Source of the DNA: Prorocentrum cordatum
Lineage: Eukaryota; Sar; Dinophyceae; Prorocentrales; Prorocentraceae
Assembly (NCBI GenBank): GCA_963575745.1
Contig: CAUYUJ010022069.1
Location: 107,501 to 129,062, forward strand
DNA length: 21,562 bases
Direction: 5' to 3'
The notes beneath the pieces were generated by a model. That model saw only the letters and a program-made list of their open reading frames with translations. It was not told the DNA's origin and did not search any database. Each line of letters starts with the position of its first letter. Within the stretch, counting starts at the first letter, position 1. Positions 1 to 9,300 of this stretch are shown piece by piece. Position numbers and translations under genes: made by a program.

Positions 1-352
1 CGCCAAAAATGGAGCGGGGCCGCCATGCGGACCCTGCCACTGGGGCCGTCGGTGGAAACTCCCTATGGGGCCACGAACCGTGTGAGGGGTGCGCCAAAAT
101 GCGGGGCCGCCATGCGGACCCTGCCACTGGGGCCTTCGGTGGAGCTCCCTATGGGGCCACGAGCCGCGTGAGGGGTGCGCCAAAATGGGGCGGGGCCGCC
201 ATGCGGACCCTGCCACTGGGGCCTTCGGTGGAGCTCCCTATGGGGCCACGAACCGTGTGAGGGGTGCGCCAAAATGCGGGGCCGCCATGCGGACCCTGCC
301 ACTGGGGCCTTCGGTGGAGCTCCCTATGGGGCCACGGAGCGCGTGGAGGATG
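1..352 (-). repeat. ~87-90 bp satellite, block 1 (four units, minus orientation)
   Basis: The motif CGCCAAAATG recurs at 1, 92, 178 and 267, giving periods of 91, 86 and 89 bp. Each unit holds GCCATGCGGACCC, CCACTGGGGCC, GGAGCTCCCTATGGGGCCAC and a GTGAGGGGTG end. Units 2-4 are nearly identical and unit 1 is slightly diverged. The array runs off the left edge of the window. Read on the minus strand it is the same family as the blocks at 4749-5705 and 19741-20645 (GGCCCCATAGGGAGCTCC, then GGCCCCAGTGGC). The array has no stops in several frames, so it produces overlapping open frames on both strands that are not genes. Confidence 0.93.
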
Positions 353-460
353 TGCCGAAACAGAGACACGCGGAGGGCAGAGGCAAGGGGGAGGGAGAAG
401 GGGGAGGAGGGAGGGGGCAGCGGGAGGAAGGAGGAGGAACGCGGGGCACCGTCTCTTCAA
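353..460. repeat. Purine-rich low-complexity tract next to satellite block 1
   Basis: The plus strand is dominated by GGGAGG, GGAGGA and AAGGGGGAGG runs between about 375 and 440. It is asymmetric purine/pyrimidine DNA that could form triplex or G-quadruplex structures. It directly follows the last, diverging satellite unit (GGAGCGCGTGGAGG). No gene is visible. Confidence 0.7.
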
Positions 461-837
461 AACGAGGACCCAACACCACAGGATGGTTGGGAAATACTCC
501 AAACAAATTCAAACCTTGGCCAAACAATACTCAAAACATAGTCCCCAGACTATTTGTATACTATGTTTGAATGTTCCCCCTGTAGAGGGACATGCCCGAC
601 TGAAGTCTAACACCATGCTTCTTCGCGTCCCGTGCGGCGAGACAGGTTGCCAGCCTGCAGCAGATCCCTATCCCTGTGCTGGGCACCTCCTCATCACGAT
701 GCCAATCTTATCGGGAGCGGCCAAGAGGGGGGTGTCCAAGAGGGGGGGGTGCAAATCATGACCGGCGGCATGTGCGCGGCCCAGCGGGGGGGCCAGGGAC
801 GTAATGAAACAAGAAGAGGCGCCATGAAATCTGGGGA
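461..837. other. Low-copy stretch with a lower-GC island and an imperfect hairpin
   Basis: GC content drops clearly at about 465-620. An imperfect hairpin pairs TCAAAACATAGT (531-542) with ACTATGTTTGA (560-570), with a one-base bulge and a 17-nt loop. At 721-750 the segment CCAAGAGGGGGG occurs twice in tandem. The open frames here are extensions of frames from the neighbouring satellite and contain no recognisable domain. Confidence 0.5.
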
Positions 838-863
838 GATATCATGGCCCCCGCCATGATATC
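838..863. other. Perfect 11-bp hairpin with CCCC loop
   Basis: GATATCATGGC (838-848) is followed by CCCC and then its exact reverse complement GCCATGATATC (853-863). It sits immediately before a C-rich run (864-880). No U-tract follows, so it does not look like a bacterial-type terminator. Confidence 0.85.
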
Positions 864-1103
864 CACCCCCCCCTAGTCATCACCCCCCTCTTTTCCGCCC
901 CCGATCTTGGGGATTCCCTTATTTTTTGAGGGCGGATCCCTAAGATTGGGCCTCGCCTTTTGGCGTGCCAACCTCAGGGATGGGGATACGCTCGAGGCTG
1001 GTGAAACAGGGCCGCTCACGCTCGAGACGGGGCCCCCTCGCCCGAGCGGCAGGCCCGAGGGGCGCTCCGCCTTCCAGCACGCACGGCCTGCAAAGGGTTT
1101 TGA
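864..1103. other. Low-copy stretch with an imperfect inverted repeat
   Basis: Around 898-950, CCCGATCTTGGGGATTCC is mirrored imperfectly by GGATCCCTAAGATTGGGC. From 950 to 1100 the sequence is GC-rich and I see no gene or repeat in it. Confidence 0.45.
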
Positions 1104-1283
1104 GGGGGGGCGAAAGGGGGGGATAGCAAAGGGGGGGTTTGAGAATCAGCTCACGTAGCTGATTTCCCCAGCGCCTCCCGGCGCCGGAGGCGGCTATGTA
1201 TCGAGGAATGGGCCCCTTGGTGAGGCCGAAACCAGCTGCATGCAGCAAATTTCGTAACCCCCCCTTTCCCAATCCCCCCCTTT
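1104..1283. repeat. G-rich imperfect inverted repeat with internal hairpin
   Basis: The left arm (1104-1140) has three G7 runs separated by CGAAA and ATAGCAAA. The right arm (about 1258-1290), read on the minus strand, has GGGCGAAA-G7-ATTGGGAAA-G7-TTACG, so the G runs and the AAA spacers match. Between the arms lies a small hairpin: AATCAGCT (1144-1151), a CACGT loop and AGCTGATT (1157-1164). A perfect 12-bp palindrome GCTGCATGCAGC lies at 1235-1246. Each arm alone could form a G-quadruplex, on opposite strands. Confidence 0.7.
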
Positions 1284-1318
1284 CGCCCGACCCGAGACTT
1301 GAGGGGGGGAGGGCTCGC

Positions 1319-1440
1319 CATCGCTCGGACGTCCATTCCGCGTGCTCTTTTCGGTTTCGTGCGCGGTTTTTTCGCAAAATGAGCCAGGATGCTCCTCGAT
1401 GGCCCCCGCCGAAGGTAAAAATGCACACGTCCGAGCGATG
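1319..1440. repeat. Perfect 14-bp inverted repeat, arms 94 bp apart
   Basis: CATCGCTCGGACGT (1319-1332) is exactly reverse-complemented by ACGTCCGAGCGATG (1427-1440). The 94 bp between the arms hold no recognised gene. Confidence 0.85.
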
Positions 1441-1496
1441 CCGAGGGGGCAAGTGGGCCGGGAGACAGCGTTGCAGCATCGTTGGCGCATCCTGTG

Positions 1497-2183
1497 TTCC
1501 CTCATCCTCCTCGTCCTCCTCGTCCTCCCCCTCCTCCTCCTCAGCCTCCTCTTCCTCCTCCCCTCGACATCTGCATCCACCTCCTCCCCCCTTCCCTGCC
1601 TGCCCGCTCCCCCTCCTCTCCCTCCATCCCCCTCACCATCCTCCTCTACTTTTCCCTCCCCCCTTTTTCCACCGCTCCCCGCATCCTGCCTCCTCTCGTC
1701 CCTCCCTCTTCTCCCTCCGACCTCATTCTCCATTCTCCCCTTCGCCTGCTCCGATCCTGCAAGATCTCTCACTCATCTTTCCTCCTCCCTCCTCCGCTCT
1801 TGCCTTCGACATCCACCCCACCTCCTCCTCCTCGTCCTCCTTCTCCTCCTGCTCCTCCTCCTCCTCCTCCCTCCTCCTCCGCCCTCCTTCTCCGACCCTC
1901 CTCCTCCTCCTCCTCCTCCCCTCCTCCTCCTCCTCCTTCTCCTCCATCTCCACTTCATCCTTCTCGTCCCCTCTTCTCCGCCCTCCTCCTCCTCCTCCTC
2001 CTTCCTCCTCCCTCCTCCTTCCACTCCACTTCATCCTTCTCGTCCCTCCCTCCCTCCTTCCATCCCCCCTCCCCCCGTCCCCCTCTCCCCCACCCTCCGT
2101 CCTTCTCCTCCCTGCTCCCCTGCTCTCCCCTCCTCGTTTTCCCTCCCCCTTTCTCCACCCCCCTCCCCCTTCCCCGGCGAGTG
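1497..2183. repeat. Homopyrimidine (TCC)n-like tract, ~690 bp
   Basis: The plus strand is nearly pure C/T: CTCCTC, CCTCCTCCT and CCCTCC repeats with rare purines. Internal longer repeats exist. CACTTCATCCTTCTCGTCCC is at about 1951 and again at about 2027, and CGACATC occurs near 1564 and 1807. Long Pro/Ser/Leu-rich open frames on plus, and Gly/Arg/Glu-rich frames on minus, are trivial translations of this tract. The mirror-symmetric purine/pyrimidine content suits triplex (H-DNA) formation. Confidence 0.93.
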
Positions 2184-2319
2184 TTCCGCCTCCCGTCCCA
2201 GAAGAGGGCGACAAGGAGGCTGCCTGGGACGCCGAGGCGGCGGCAGCCCAAGTCGTGCTCGGGCCCTGCTCCATACCGCTGCATCACTACGAAATTGATT
2301 TACCCAAGAATTGAAACGC

Positions 2320-2337
2320 CAAGTAAAATTTTACTTG
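2320..2337. other. Perfect 18-bp palindrome CAAGTAAAATTTTACTTG
   Basis: The sequence equals its own reverse complement over 18 bp and lies in an AT-rich pocket (2280-2350). It differs from the 18-mer CAAGCAAAATTTTGCTTG at 12359-12376 only by a symmetric pair of changes (C to T and G to A), so symmetry is kept. It may be a solitary relative of the array at 12165-13180. Confidence 0.85.
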
Positions 2338-3136
2338 ATTTTTTGTAATTGCGCGGGTCATAGGGGGGTAGGCTGAGTGGACGGGTGCAGGGGCATTCCA
2401 ATGTCCGACCCGTACGACACTGCGATAATGATACACACGCCCAGCATGCGTAGCCAGTTCGGGGTCGGCTTCTGTTTTGCGTTGTCGGCCCTCGCCGCGC
2501 TCCCAGCTACAGGCCGCATGCATCGCCACCACTGGTGCGCGGGTCGTGGAGCAGGACAAGAATTGTGAAAGGCGACTCAAGGGTGGACGAATCCTACCCA
2601 CCCGCAATGTCACGGAATCTGCGCCGCAGGTTCTGAATTGCAAGTGGCGGGGCCCGCCCACAGACAACGTGAAACGCGACCGCGACGGACGCAGTCGCCC
2701 ACCGTGCAATCAAAGGTGGTGCCACCATGAAATTTGGCCCACTAACGCGGTTAAGGCGCCCCAAGCCATAAGACGTCAAGCCATCATCCTTTCCCGGCAT
2801 CCTTGGCTGCTGCCTCGGCCGTCCAAGGGTACCCGTGGCGGCACATTCATCCTTGCCGTTTGGGGTTGAAGCCCGTTGCACGGCGGCGTCGCAGGGATGG
2901 GGGAGGCAAGGGTGCCCCTGGGGATCCCTCCGTATCCTTGCCCATGTTCTCGTTTGGGCGGGCGCATCCCCGCGCGTTTCTTGCCGCGTAATGGCGTTGC
3001 ACGGCCCCTTGGGCATCTTTGCAGATTTTTGGGTTGTCGCCTTCTCCCCGATCTTGGGTCAGTTTTGACCCGGCAACGGTATATCTTCACGTTCCCCACG
3101 CCCCCTTCTTTGCCTCCCCCCTCCTCCCCCGCGGGA
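2338..3136. other. Low-copy stretch, no recognised gene
   Basis: Base composition is balanced and there is no strong repeat. Minus-strand open frames of about 140 codons (2287-2709, 2594-3016) show no domain, signal peptide or membrane segment that I can recognise. At 2780-3060 there are weak echoes of the composite-element module (CCAAGGGTACCCGTGG near 2823, CAAGGGTGCCCCT near 2908, GCCCATGTTCTCG near 2941). This may be a very diverged member of the ~90-bp family, but the match is too weak to be sure. Confidence 0.4.
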
Positions 3137-3541
3137 GCTTGTCACCCGCTGCTCTTCTGAGGCGCCCGTGGCCCATGATGGCATCCAGATTCAAAAATGT
3201 ACCATTGGTTTTCCTCAAGCGGTTTCCGTGGTGACACGTGTCACCTGCTTTTCTTTTGAAGATTCCCTGGCTCATGTTGGCGCCGAGAATCAAACGATTA
3301 CGTTTGGTTTTCTCCAAGCGGTTTCCGCGGTGACACGCATCGCCCGTTGCTTTTCTGAGGCTTCCTTGGATCACGGCGGCGCCCAGAATCAAAAATGCAC
3401 CGTTGGCTTTCCTCTAGCGGTTTCCTCGGTGACACGTGTCACGAGTTGCCTTTCTGAGGCTTCCTTGGTTCATGTTGGCGCCCAGTCAAAAATGCACAGT
3501 TGGTTTTCCCCATGGGGCTCCCGCCGTGGCACGTGCCATCC
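3137..3541. repeat. 99-bp tandem repeat, about four copies
   Basis: GGTTTCCGTGGTGACAC (3221), GGTTTCCGCGGTGACAC (3320) and GGTTTCCTCGGTGACAC (3419) give two exact 99-bp periods. A fourth, more diverged copy is near 3517 and a partial copy precedes at 3137-3200. Each copy also holds CTTCTGAGGCTTCCTTGG, ATGTTGGCGCCCAGAATC and AAAAATGCACCGTTGG. The dyad GTGACACGTGTCAC is perfect in two copies (3231-3244, 3429-3442). In copy 4 it becomes TGGCACGTGCCA (3527-3538), still a palindrome. Because 99 is a multiple of three, a 133-codon plus frame (3168-3569) reads a 33-residue repeat. I see no start context, domain or codon evidence that it is real. Confidence 0.88.
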
Positions 3542-4502
3542 AGACGGTCACATCCAGTTCGTCATTTGATGTCGTGTTTGCCTGTCATACCTTTTCTCCC
3601 GTGACACTTTTCCACGCTAGTCGGCGGCGTGCGGTTAACAACTTTTCAGTAAGTAACCTTTGTCGATTTTCCTGTTCCCTGCTCCTCCCCTTCCGCCAAC
3701 GAGCAGCTCACCAGAAGAGATCTTATAACAAATTGTGTGTGCATGCTTTCCACGCCACGCTACCCCAGCCCATGTCGTACTCAACGGGATCCTGCCCTCC
3801 ATTTTCGCTGGAGGCACTAGGTTCTATTACATCCAACTATATTTAGACATTACGCTGGCTTCGTTTTATGCATATTTAGAGCGTTGAAAATCTACTCTGC
3901 ACTAACGTGCCTTACCGCGCCCTTTCCAACCCCTACTCCTACACATGCTGTGATCAAGGTCAGCCGCATCTCTGCAATTATCCTGCGCCGTGCGATTCGT
4001 AGCATTAGCGTGGTCCGCAAACCTACCCCGCAGCTCATCCCACCTCACCCCGGCATATTCAAACGCCAGCCAGACGCTATCCACATGTAACGGTGGTGCA
4101 AAGGGCGGCAAGACCGAGTTCGACGCGTCTCCTCAGGGTTCGACGCGTAGATTTCGTAATACACGCGGCCGCCATGGCGGCGTCCACGACGCAAATGTCA
4201 CCGCGGTAGCACAGCGCAACTCAACGCCCAATCCGCATGCGCAGACCACGTGCACATTTCCTGCCCAATCTATCCAATGCCCGCTCCCCCCATCAGGCTT
4301 TGCTCTACGCGGGCTCCTGCAACTAATCACAACTCTTGTGTACCAGTGCAATATACCTCCTTACCTTGTCCAATGCACAGCCAGCGCTGCTCTTCTTCGT
4401 TTGCCGCGACTGTTAAGGCGTCGTTGCTATTTTGATGTGGATCGCCATCTGCTTTAATGTATTCATCCTACGCGAACTTTACGGCGCGCCTGCATCGCGC
4501 AA
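3542..4502. other. Low-copy stretch, no recognised gene
   Basis: This is one of the least repetitive parts of the window, with moderate GC content. A 14-bp palindrome GCCGCCATGGCGGC lies at 4168-4181, and TTCGACGCGT occurs twice 20 bp apart (about 4119 and 4139). The longest plus frame (3990-4457, 155 codons) has no family I recognise. Unannotated exons or a diverged transposon remnant are possible, but nothing supports either directly. Confidence 0.4.
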
Positions 4503-4748
4503 TTTTAGCCCCCCCGCCGCTCCCCCTCCCGCCCCTGCCGCCGCCCCTCATCCCACCCGACCCCGCTCCATCGCGACCCCGCTCTGTTCGTGCCCTTCCC
4601 CCCCCCCCCCGCGTCAGCGCGCGGCGCCCGTGCACAGCAGCGCCCGCGCGTGGCATCCGCGCGCGAATGTCCATGCGCCACGTCGGTGTGCCACGCGCGC
4701 GCGACGCCTGCGCACAAGTCCCGTGCGCCGCATCCGCGCCACAACGCT
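4503..4748. other. C-rich and CG-rich low-complexity stretch
   Basis: The stretch has CCCCCGCC and CCCTCCC runs (4508-4610), then CGCGCG-rich sequence (4615-4740). It leads directly into the plus-oriented satellite block. Nothing gene-like is visible. Confidence 0.55.
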
Positions 4749-5438
4749 GCGCCCTTCCCATGGTTCATGGCCACTTATGGAATTGCACCCAAGGCCCCAG
4801 TAGAGACGCTTACATGCGTCCGCGCCGCGCATCACGCCGCGCCCTCGCACGGACCGTGGCCCCATAGGGGGCTCCATCTGAGCCCCCTGTGGCGACGTGG
4901 ACATGCGTCCGCGCCGCCGATTACGGCGCGCCCCATCACGCGGTTCGCGGCCCCACATGGTGCTCCACTTACGGCGCCCGTGGCGACGGTCGCACGCTCC
5001 TGGGCCACCCATCGCGGCGCGCCCTCGCGCGGTTCGTGGCCCCAGAAGGATCTCAACGAAAAGCTGCCCAACCAGTGCGACGCTCTCCATCGCGCGGCCC
5101 GTCGCCTCAGAAAGAATCCCACCCAAGGCCCCAGTGGCGAAGTTCGCACGCGCGCGCGCAACCCATTGCGGCGCACCCCTCGCGCGGTCCGTGGCTGCAT
5201 CGGGGTTTTCACTTGAGGCGGCGTCGTACAAGCGTCCGTGCCGCCCATTACGGCACGCCCCATCACGCGGCCCGTGGCCACATGAGGAGCTCCACATAAA
5301 GTCCAAATGGCGACCTTTGCCCGCGCCATTCGCGGGCCCATATGGAGCTCCAAGCGACGTGTACTGCGTTTGGCCGCCGATGACGGCACGCGCACGTGCG
5401 GTTGCGCCGCCCATGGCGCTTGCGCCGCCCATGGCCCG
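4749..5438 (+). repeat. ~87-90 bp satellite, block 2 (about eight diverged units)
   Basis: The anchor GGCGACG-like motif recurs at about 4803, 4891, 4982, 5076, 5136, 5220, 5309 and 5353. Spacings are mostly 84-94 bp, with two truncated units (60 and 44 bp). Typical unit words are GGTTCGTGGCCCCATAGGG, GGCCCCAGTGGCGACG, CATGCGTCCGCGCCGCCCAT and TACGGCGCGCCC. It is the reverse complement of the block at 1-352. It ends with an 18-bp direct duplication of GCGCCGCCCATGGC (5404, 5422). Confidence 0.88.
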
Positions 5439-5640
5439 CCCACCCACCCAGAGACCCCCGCCCAGCTCCACCCCCGCCACCACCAACCCACCACGACCAC
5501 CGCCACCCCCACGCACGCCCCCCCCCCCCCCCACACACACCACCACCGCCACCACCAACCGTCAACCACCACCACACAAACACGACACACACACACACGA
5601 CCAGCACCACAGACACACACACACCACGCACCAAAAACAT
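5439..5640. repeat. CCA/CAC and CA microsatellite inside satellite block 2
   Basis: CCACC, CACCACC and (CA)n repeats with a run of about 12 C (5519-5530). Satellite sequence resumes right after it, so the microsatellite sits within the satellite array. The same arrangement recurs at 20646-20943. Confidence 0.9.
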
Positions 5641-5705
5641 CACGGCGCATCTATCGCACGGTTCGTGGCCCCATAGGGAGCCCCACCGAACGCCCCAGTG
5701 ACACG
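5641..5705 (+). repeat. Single leftover unit of the ~87-90 bp satellite
   Basis: The unit words CACGGTTCGTGGCCCCATAG, GGAGCCCCACCGAA and GCCCCAGTGACACGCGCAT reappear once after the microsatellite and then stop. Confidence 0.85.
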
Positions 5706-5771
5706 CGCATTTGCGCGTCCACAATCGCGGTCCTCGCCATTGCACACGATTGAGCTCATGCCCAAGATACA

Positions 5772-6328
5772 GTCGGAGTCCATTAGTAGGTCGGGCCTGC
5801 CAAATCAAGGGTATTCTCGTGTCCTGTGCATCGCGCTTCGTGTCCTCTGCATTCCCCGGGCAAGGGTGCCCTTGTGTCCTGTGCTTTCCGCGGGTATCGG
5901 CGGCTTGGCCCGCGGCGTTCTGGGCGCGTCGCGCCTCGGGGAGGTCGCGGCCCTGGTCAAGGGTAGCCTTGTGTCCTCTCAGATTTGGGGGTTCGGTTCG
6001 CTGCGATGTAAGATTGCGGTTTCAGCGCCGCGCCGCCGGCGCCGCGGCGAAGGGCATGCTCTGCGATGTCCTCTGAGTGCGGCCGCACCGCCAGTGAACC
6101 AACGACGCGTTCACTCGAGGTCGCCCCCGCGCAGCAGGGTACTCCTGTGTCCTGTACTTGCCCAGCCCTGCAAGTTCATTCATCGTCGCGTTCGGGCAGG
6201 TCGCGGGGCGCGCAAAGGATACCCTGCCGTCCTGTGCATTGGCTTCTCTTCGGCGGGCTCCTGGGAACAGCAGTGGAGGCGCGCTTTTGGCGGAGTCACG
6301 CGGGCGCTCAGCCTAAGTCTCATAGAGC
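5772..6328 (+). repeat. Left flank of element A, built of diverged ~80-97 bp modules
   Basis: GTCCT-containing motifs lie at about 5819, 5840, 5874, 5971, 6066, 6147 and 6230. From 5874 onwards they are spaced 81-97 bp apart. Several are preceded by an AGGGTACCCT-like dyad (AAGGGTGCCCTT, AAGGGTAGCCTT, AGGGTACTCCT) and by GGTCGC about 15-25 bp upstream. This resembles the 93-bp repeat of the same element. A 226-codon plus frame crosses it, but other frames are open too. Confidence 0.7.
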
Positions 6329-9300
6329 GCTCTGTATTGTTCCGAATAGAGAAGACGCCGTGTTGGTTTGCAAGCTAGAGCGCGCGCGCGCGGACGCGCG
6401 CTGGCGCGCGCGTGAGGAGTTCTGTATGGTCCACAACAGAAAAGCTAGCATGTAATTCCAAAAACTGAATTTGAAATTTCTGTGGCCCTTTAAGGAGGCC
6501 GACGGACGCACCGACTTTCCATTGTGGACAATACAGAAGTAAGTCCCCACGCGCGCGCGCGTGAGGAGTTCTGTATTGTCCACAATGGAAAGGCCGCCAT
6601 GTAAGTCCAAAAGCTGGATTTGAAATTTCTGTGGCCCTTTAAGGAGGCCGACGGAAATGTCGACTTTTCTATTGTGGACAATACAGAAGTCCCCACGCGC
6701 GCGCGCGTGCGCGCGTGAGGAGTTCTGTATTGTCCACAATAGAAAAGCCGCCATGTAATTCCAAAAACTGAATTTGAATTTGTTGTGTCCCTTTAAGGCG
6801 GCCGACGGAAATGTCGAATTTTCTATTGTGGACAATACAGAAGTCCCCACGCGCGCGGGCGCGCGTGAGGAGTTCTGTCTTCTGCACAATAGAGAAGCTG
6901 CCCTGTAATTCCAAAAACTGAATTTGGAATTTCCGTGGCCTTCTGAGGAGGCCGACGGAAATGACGATTTTTTATTGTGAACAATACAGAAGTCCCGACG
7001 CGTGCGCGTCCGCGCGCGCGCGTCCACAATAGAAAAGCCGCCATGTAATTCCAAAAACTGAATTTGAAATTTCTGTGGCGCTTTAAGCAGGCCGACGGAA
7101 ATGTCGACTTTTTCTATTGTGAACAGTACCGAAGTCCCCACGCGGACGCGCGCGCGTCCGCGCGCGCGCGTGAGGAGCTCTGTATTGTCCACAATAGGGA
7201 AGCCGCCATGTAATTCCAAAAGCTGATTTTGAAATTTCTGTGGCCAGTTAAGGAGGCCGACGGACATGTCGATTGTTCTGTTGTGAACAATACAGAAGTC
7301 CGCACGCGCGCGCGTGAGGAGTTCTGTGTTGTCCACAACCCACAATCCGCCATGTAATTCCAACAACTGAATTTGAAATTTCTGTGGCCCGTTAAGGAGG
7401 CCGACGGAAATGTCTACTTTTCTATTGTGGACAACACAGAAGTCCCCACGCGCGCGCGTGCGCGGACGCGCGCCAGTCCGCGCGCGCGCGCGAGGAGTTG
7501 TGTATTGTCCACAATAGAGAAGTCGCCATGTAATTCCAAAAACTGAATTTGAAATTTCTGTGGCCCTTTAAGGAGGCCGACGGAAATGTCGACTTGTCTA
7601 TTGTGGACACTACAGAAGTCCCCGCGCGCGCGGACGCGCGCGGACGCGCGCGCGTCGCGCGCGCGCGCGTGAGGAGTTCTGTATTGTCCACAATAGAAAA
7701 GCCACTTTGTAACTCCAAAAACTGAATTTGAAATTTCTGTGGCCCTTTAAGGAGGCCGACGGAAAAGCTCACTTTTCTATTGTGGACAATACAGAAATGC
7801 CCACACGCGCGCGTGAGGAGTGCTGTATTGTGCACAATAGAAAAACTACCACTTAATTCCAGAAGCTGAATTTGAAATTTCTGTGGCCCTCTAAGGAGGC
7901 CGACGGAAATGTCGACTCTTCTATTGTGAACAATACAGACGTCCCCACGCGCGCGCGCGCGTCAGCGCGCGCGTCAGCGCGCGCGCGTGAGGAGTTCTGT
8001 ATTGTCCATAATAGAAAAGTTGCCACGTTATTCCAAAAACTGAATTTGAAATTTCTGTGGCCCTTTAAAGAGGCCGACGGAAATGTCTACTTTTCTGTTG
8101 TGGACAATACAAAAGTCCCCACGCGCGCGCGCGCGCGTCCGCGCGCGCGTCCGCGCGCGAGGAGTTCTGTATTGTCCACAATCAAAAAGCCGCCATGTAA
8201 TTCCAAAAACTGAATTTAAAATGTCTGTGGCCATTTAAAGAGGTCAACGGAAATGTCGACTTTTGTGTTGTGAACCATACAGAAGTCCCCGCGCGCGCGC
8301 GTCCGCGCGCGCGCGCGTGAGGAGTTCTGTATTGTCCACAATAGAAAAGCCGCCATGTAATTCCAACAACTGAATTTGAAATTTCTGTGGTTCCTTAAGA
8401 GCGCGGCGGGCATGCGACCTTTTTTCCCCCGAATAATAAGAAGTCCCCACGCGCGCCCGCGCGCGAGCGTCCGCGCGCGCTGTCCGCGCGCGCGCGCGTG
8501 AGGAGTTCTGTATTGTCCACAATAGAGAAGCCGCCATGTAATTCCAAAAACTGAATTTGAAATTTCTGTGGCCCTTTAAGGGGGCCGACGAAAATATAGA
8601 CTTTTCCATTGTGCACAACACAGAAGGCCTCACGCGCGCGCGCGTGAGGAGTTCTGTATTGTCCACAATAGAAAAGCCGCCATGTAATCCAAAAGCTGAA
8701 TTTGAAATTTCTGTGGCCCTTTTTAAGGAGGCCGACGGAAATGTAGACTTTTCTAGTGTGGACAATACAGAAGTCCCCACGCGCGCGCGCGCGTGAGGAG
8801 TTCTGTATTGTCCAGAATAGAAAAGTTGCCATGTAATTCCAACAACTGAATTTGAAATTCCTGTGGCCCGTTAAGGAGGCCGACGGAAATGTCTACTTTT
8901 TTATTGTGGACAATACAGAGGTCCCCACGCGCGCGCGCGCGAGAAGTTCTGTATTGTCCACGATAGAAAAGCCGCCATGTAATTCCAAAAACTGAATTTG
9001 AAATTTCTGTGGCCCTTCAAGGAGGCCGACGGAAATGTCGACTTGTCTATTGTGGACACTACAGAAGTCCCCCGCGCGGCGCGCGCGCGCGAAGTTCTGC
9101 ATTGTCCACAATAGAAAAGCAGCCATGTAATTCCAAAAACTGAATTTGAAATTTCTGTGGCCCGTTAAGGAGGCCGACGGAAATGTCGACTTGTCTATTG
9201 TGGACAATACAGAAGTCACTAGACAAGTCCCCCGCGCGCGGACGCGCGCGCGTTCGCGCGCGCGCGCGTGAGGAGTTCTGTACTGTCCACAATAGAAAAG

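Noticed and set aside
1196-2348. Pro/Ser-rich proteins of up to 372 codons
   Set aside because: Translation of a homopyrimidine (TCC)n tract, open in all three plus frames.
5698-6378. 226-codon frame in the left flank of element A, also open in element B
   Set aside because: Other frames are open too. About 17 of ~30 substitutions between copies change the residue, and the sequence is built of diverged ~90-bp repeats.
6664-6747. TTGTCCACA in each satellite arm resembles the DnaA box of high-GC bacteria
   Set aside because: The window has eukaryotic features and no bacterial genes. The match follows from the palindrome, so an oriC reading is not supported.
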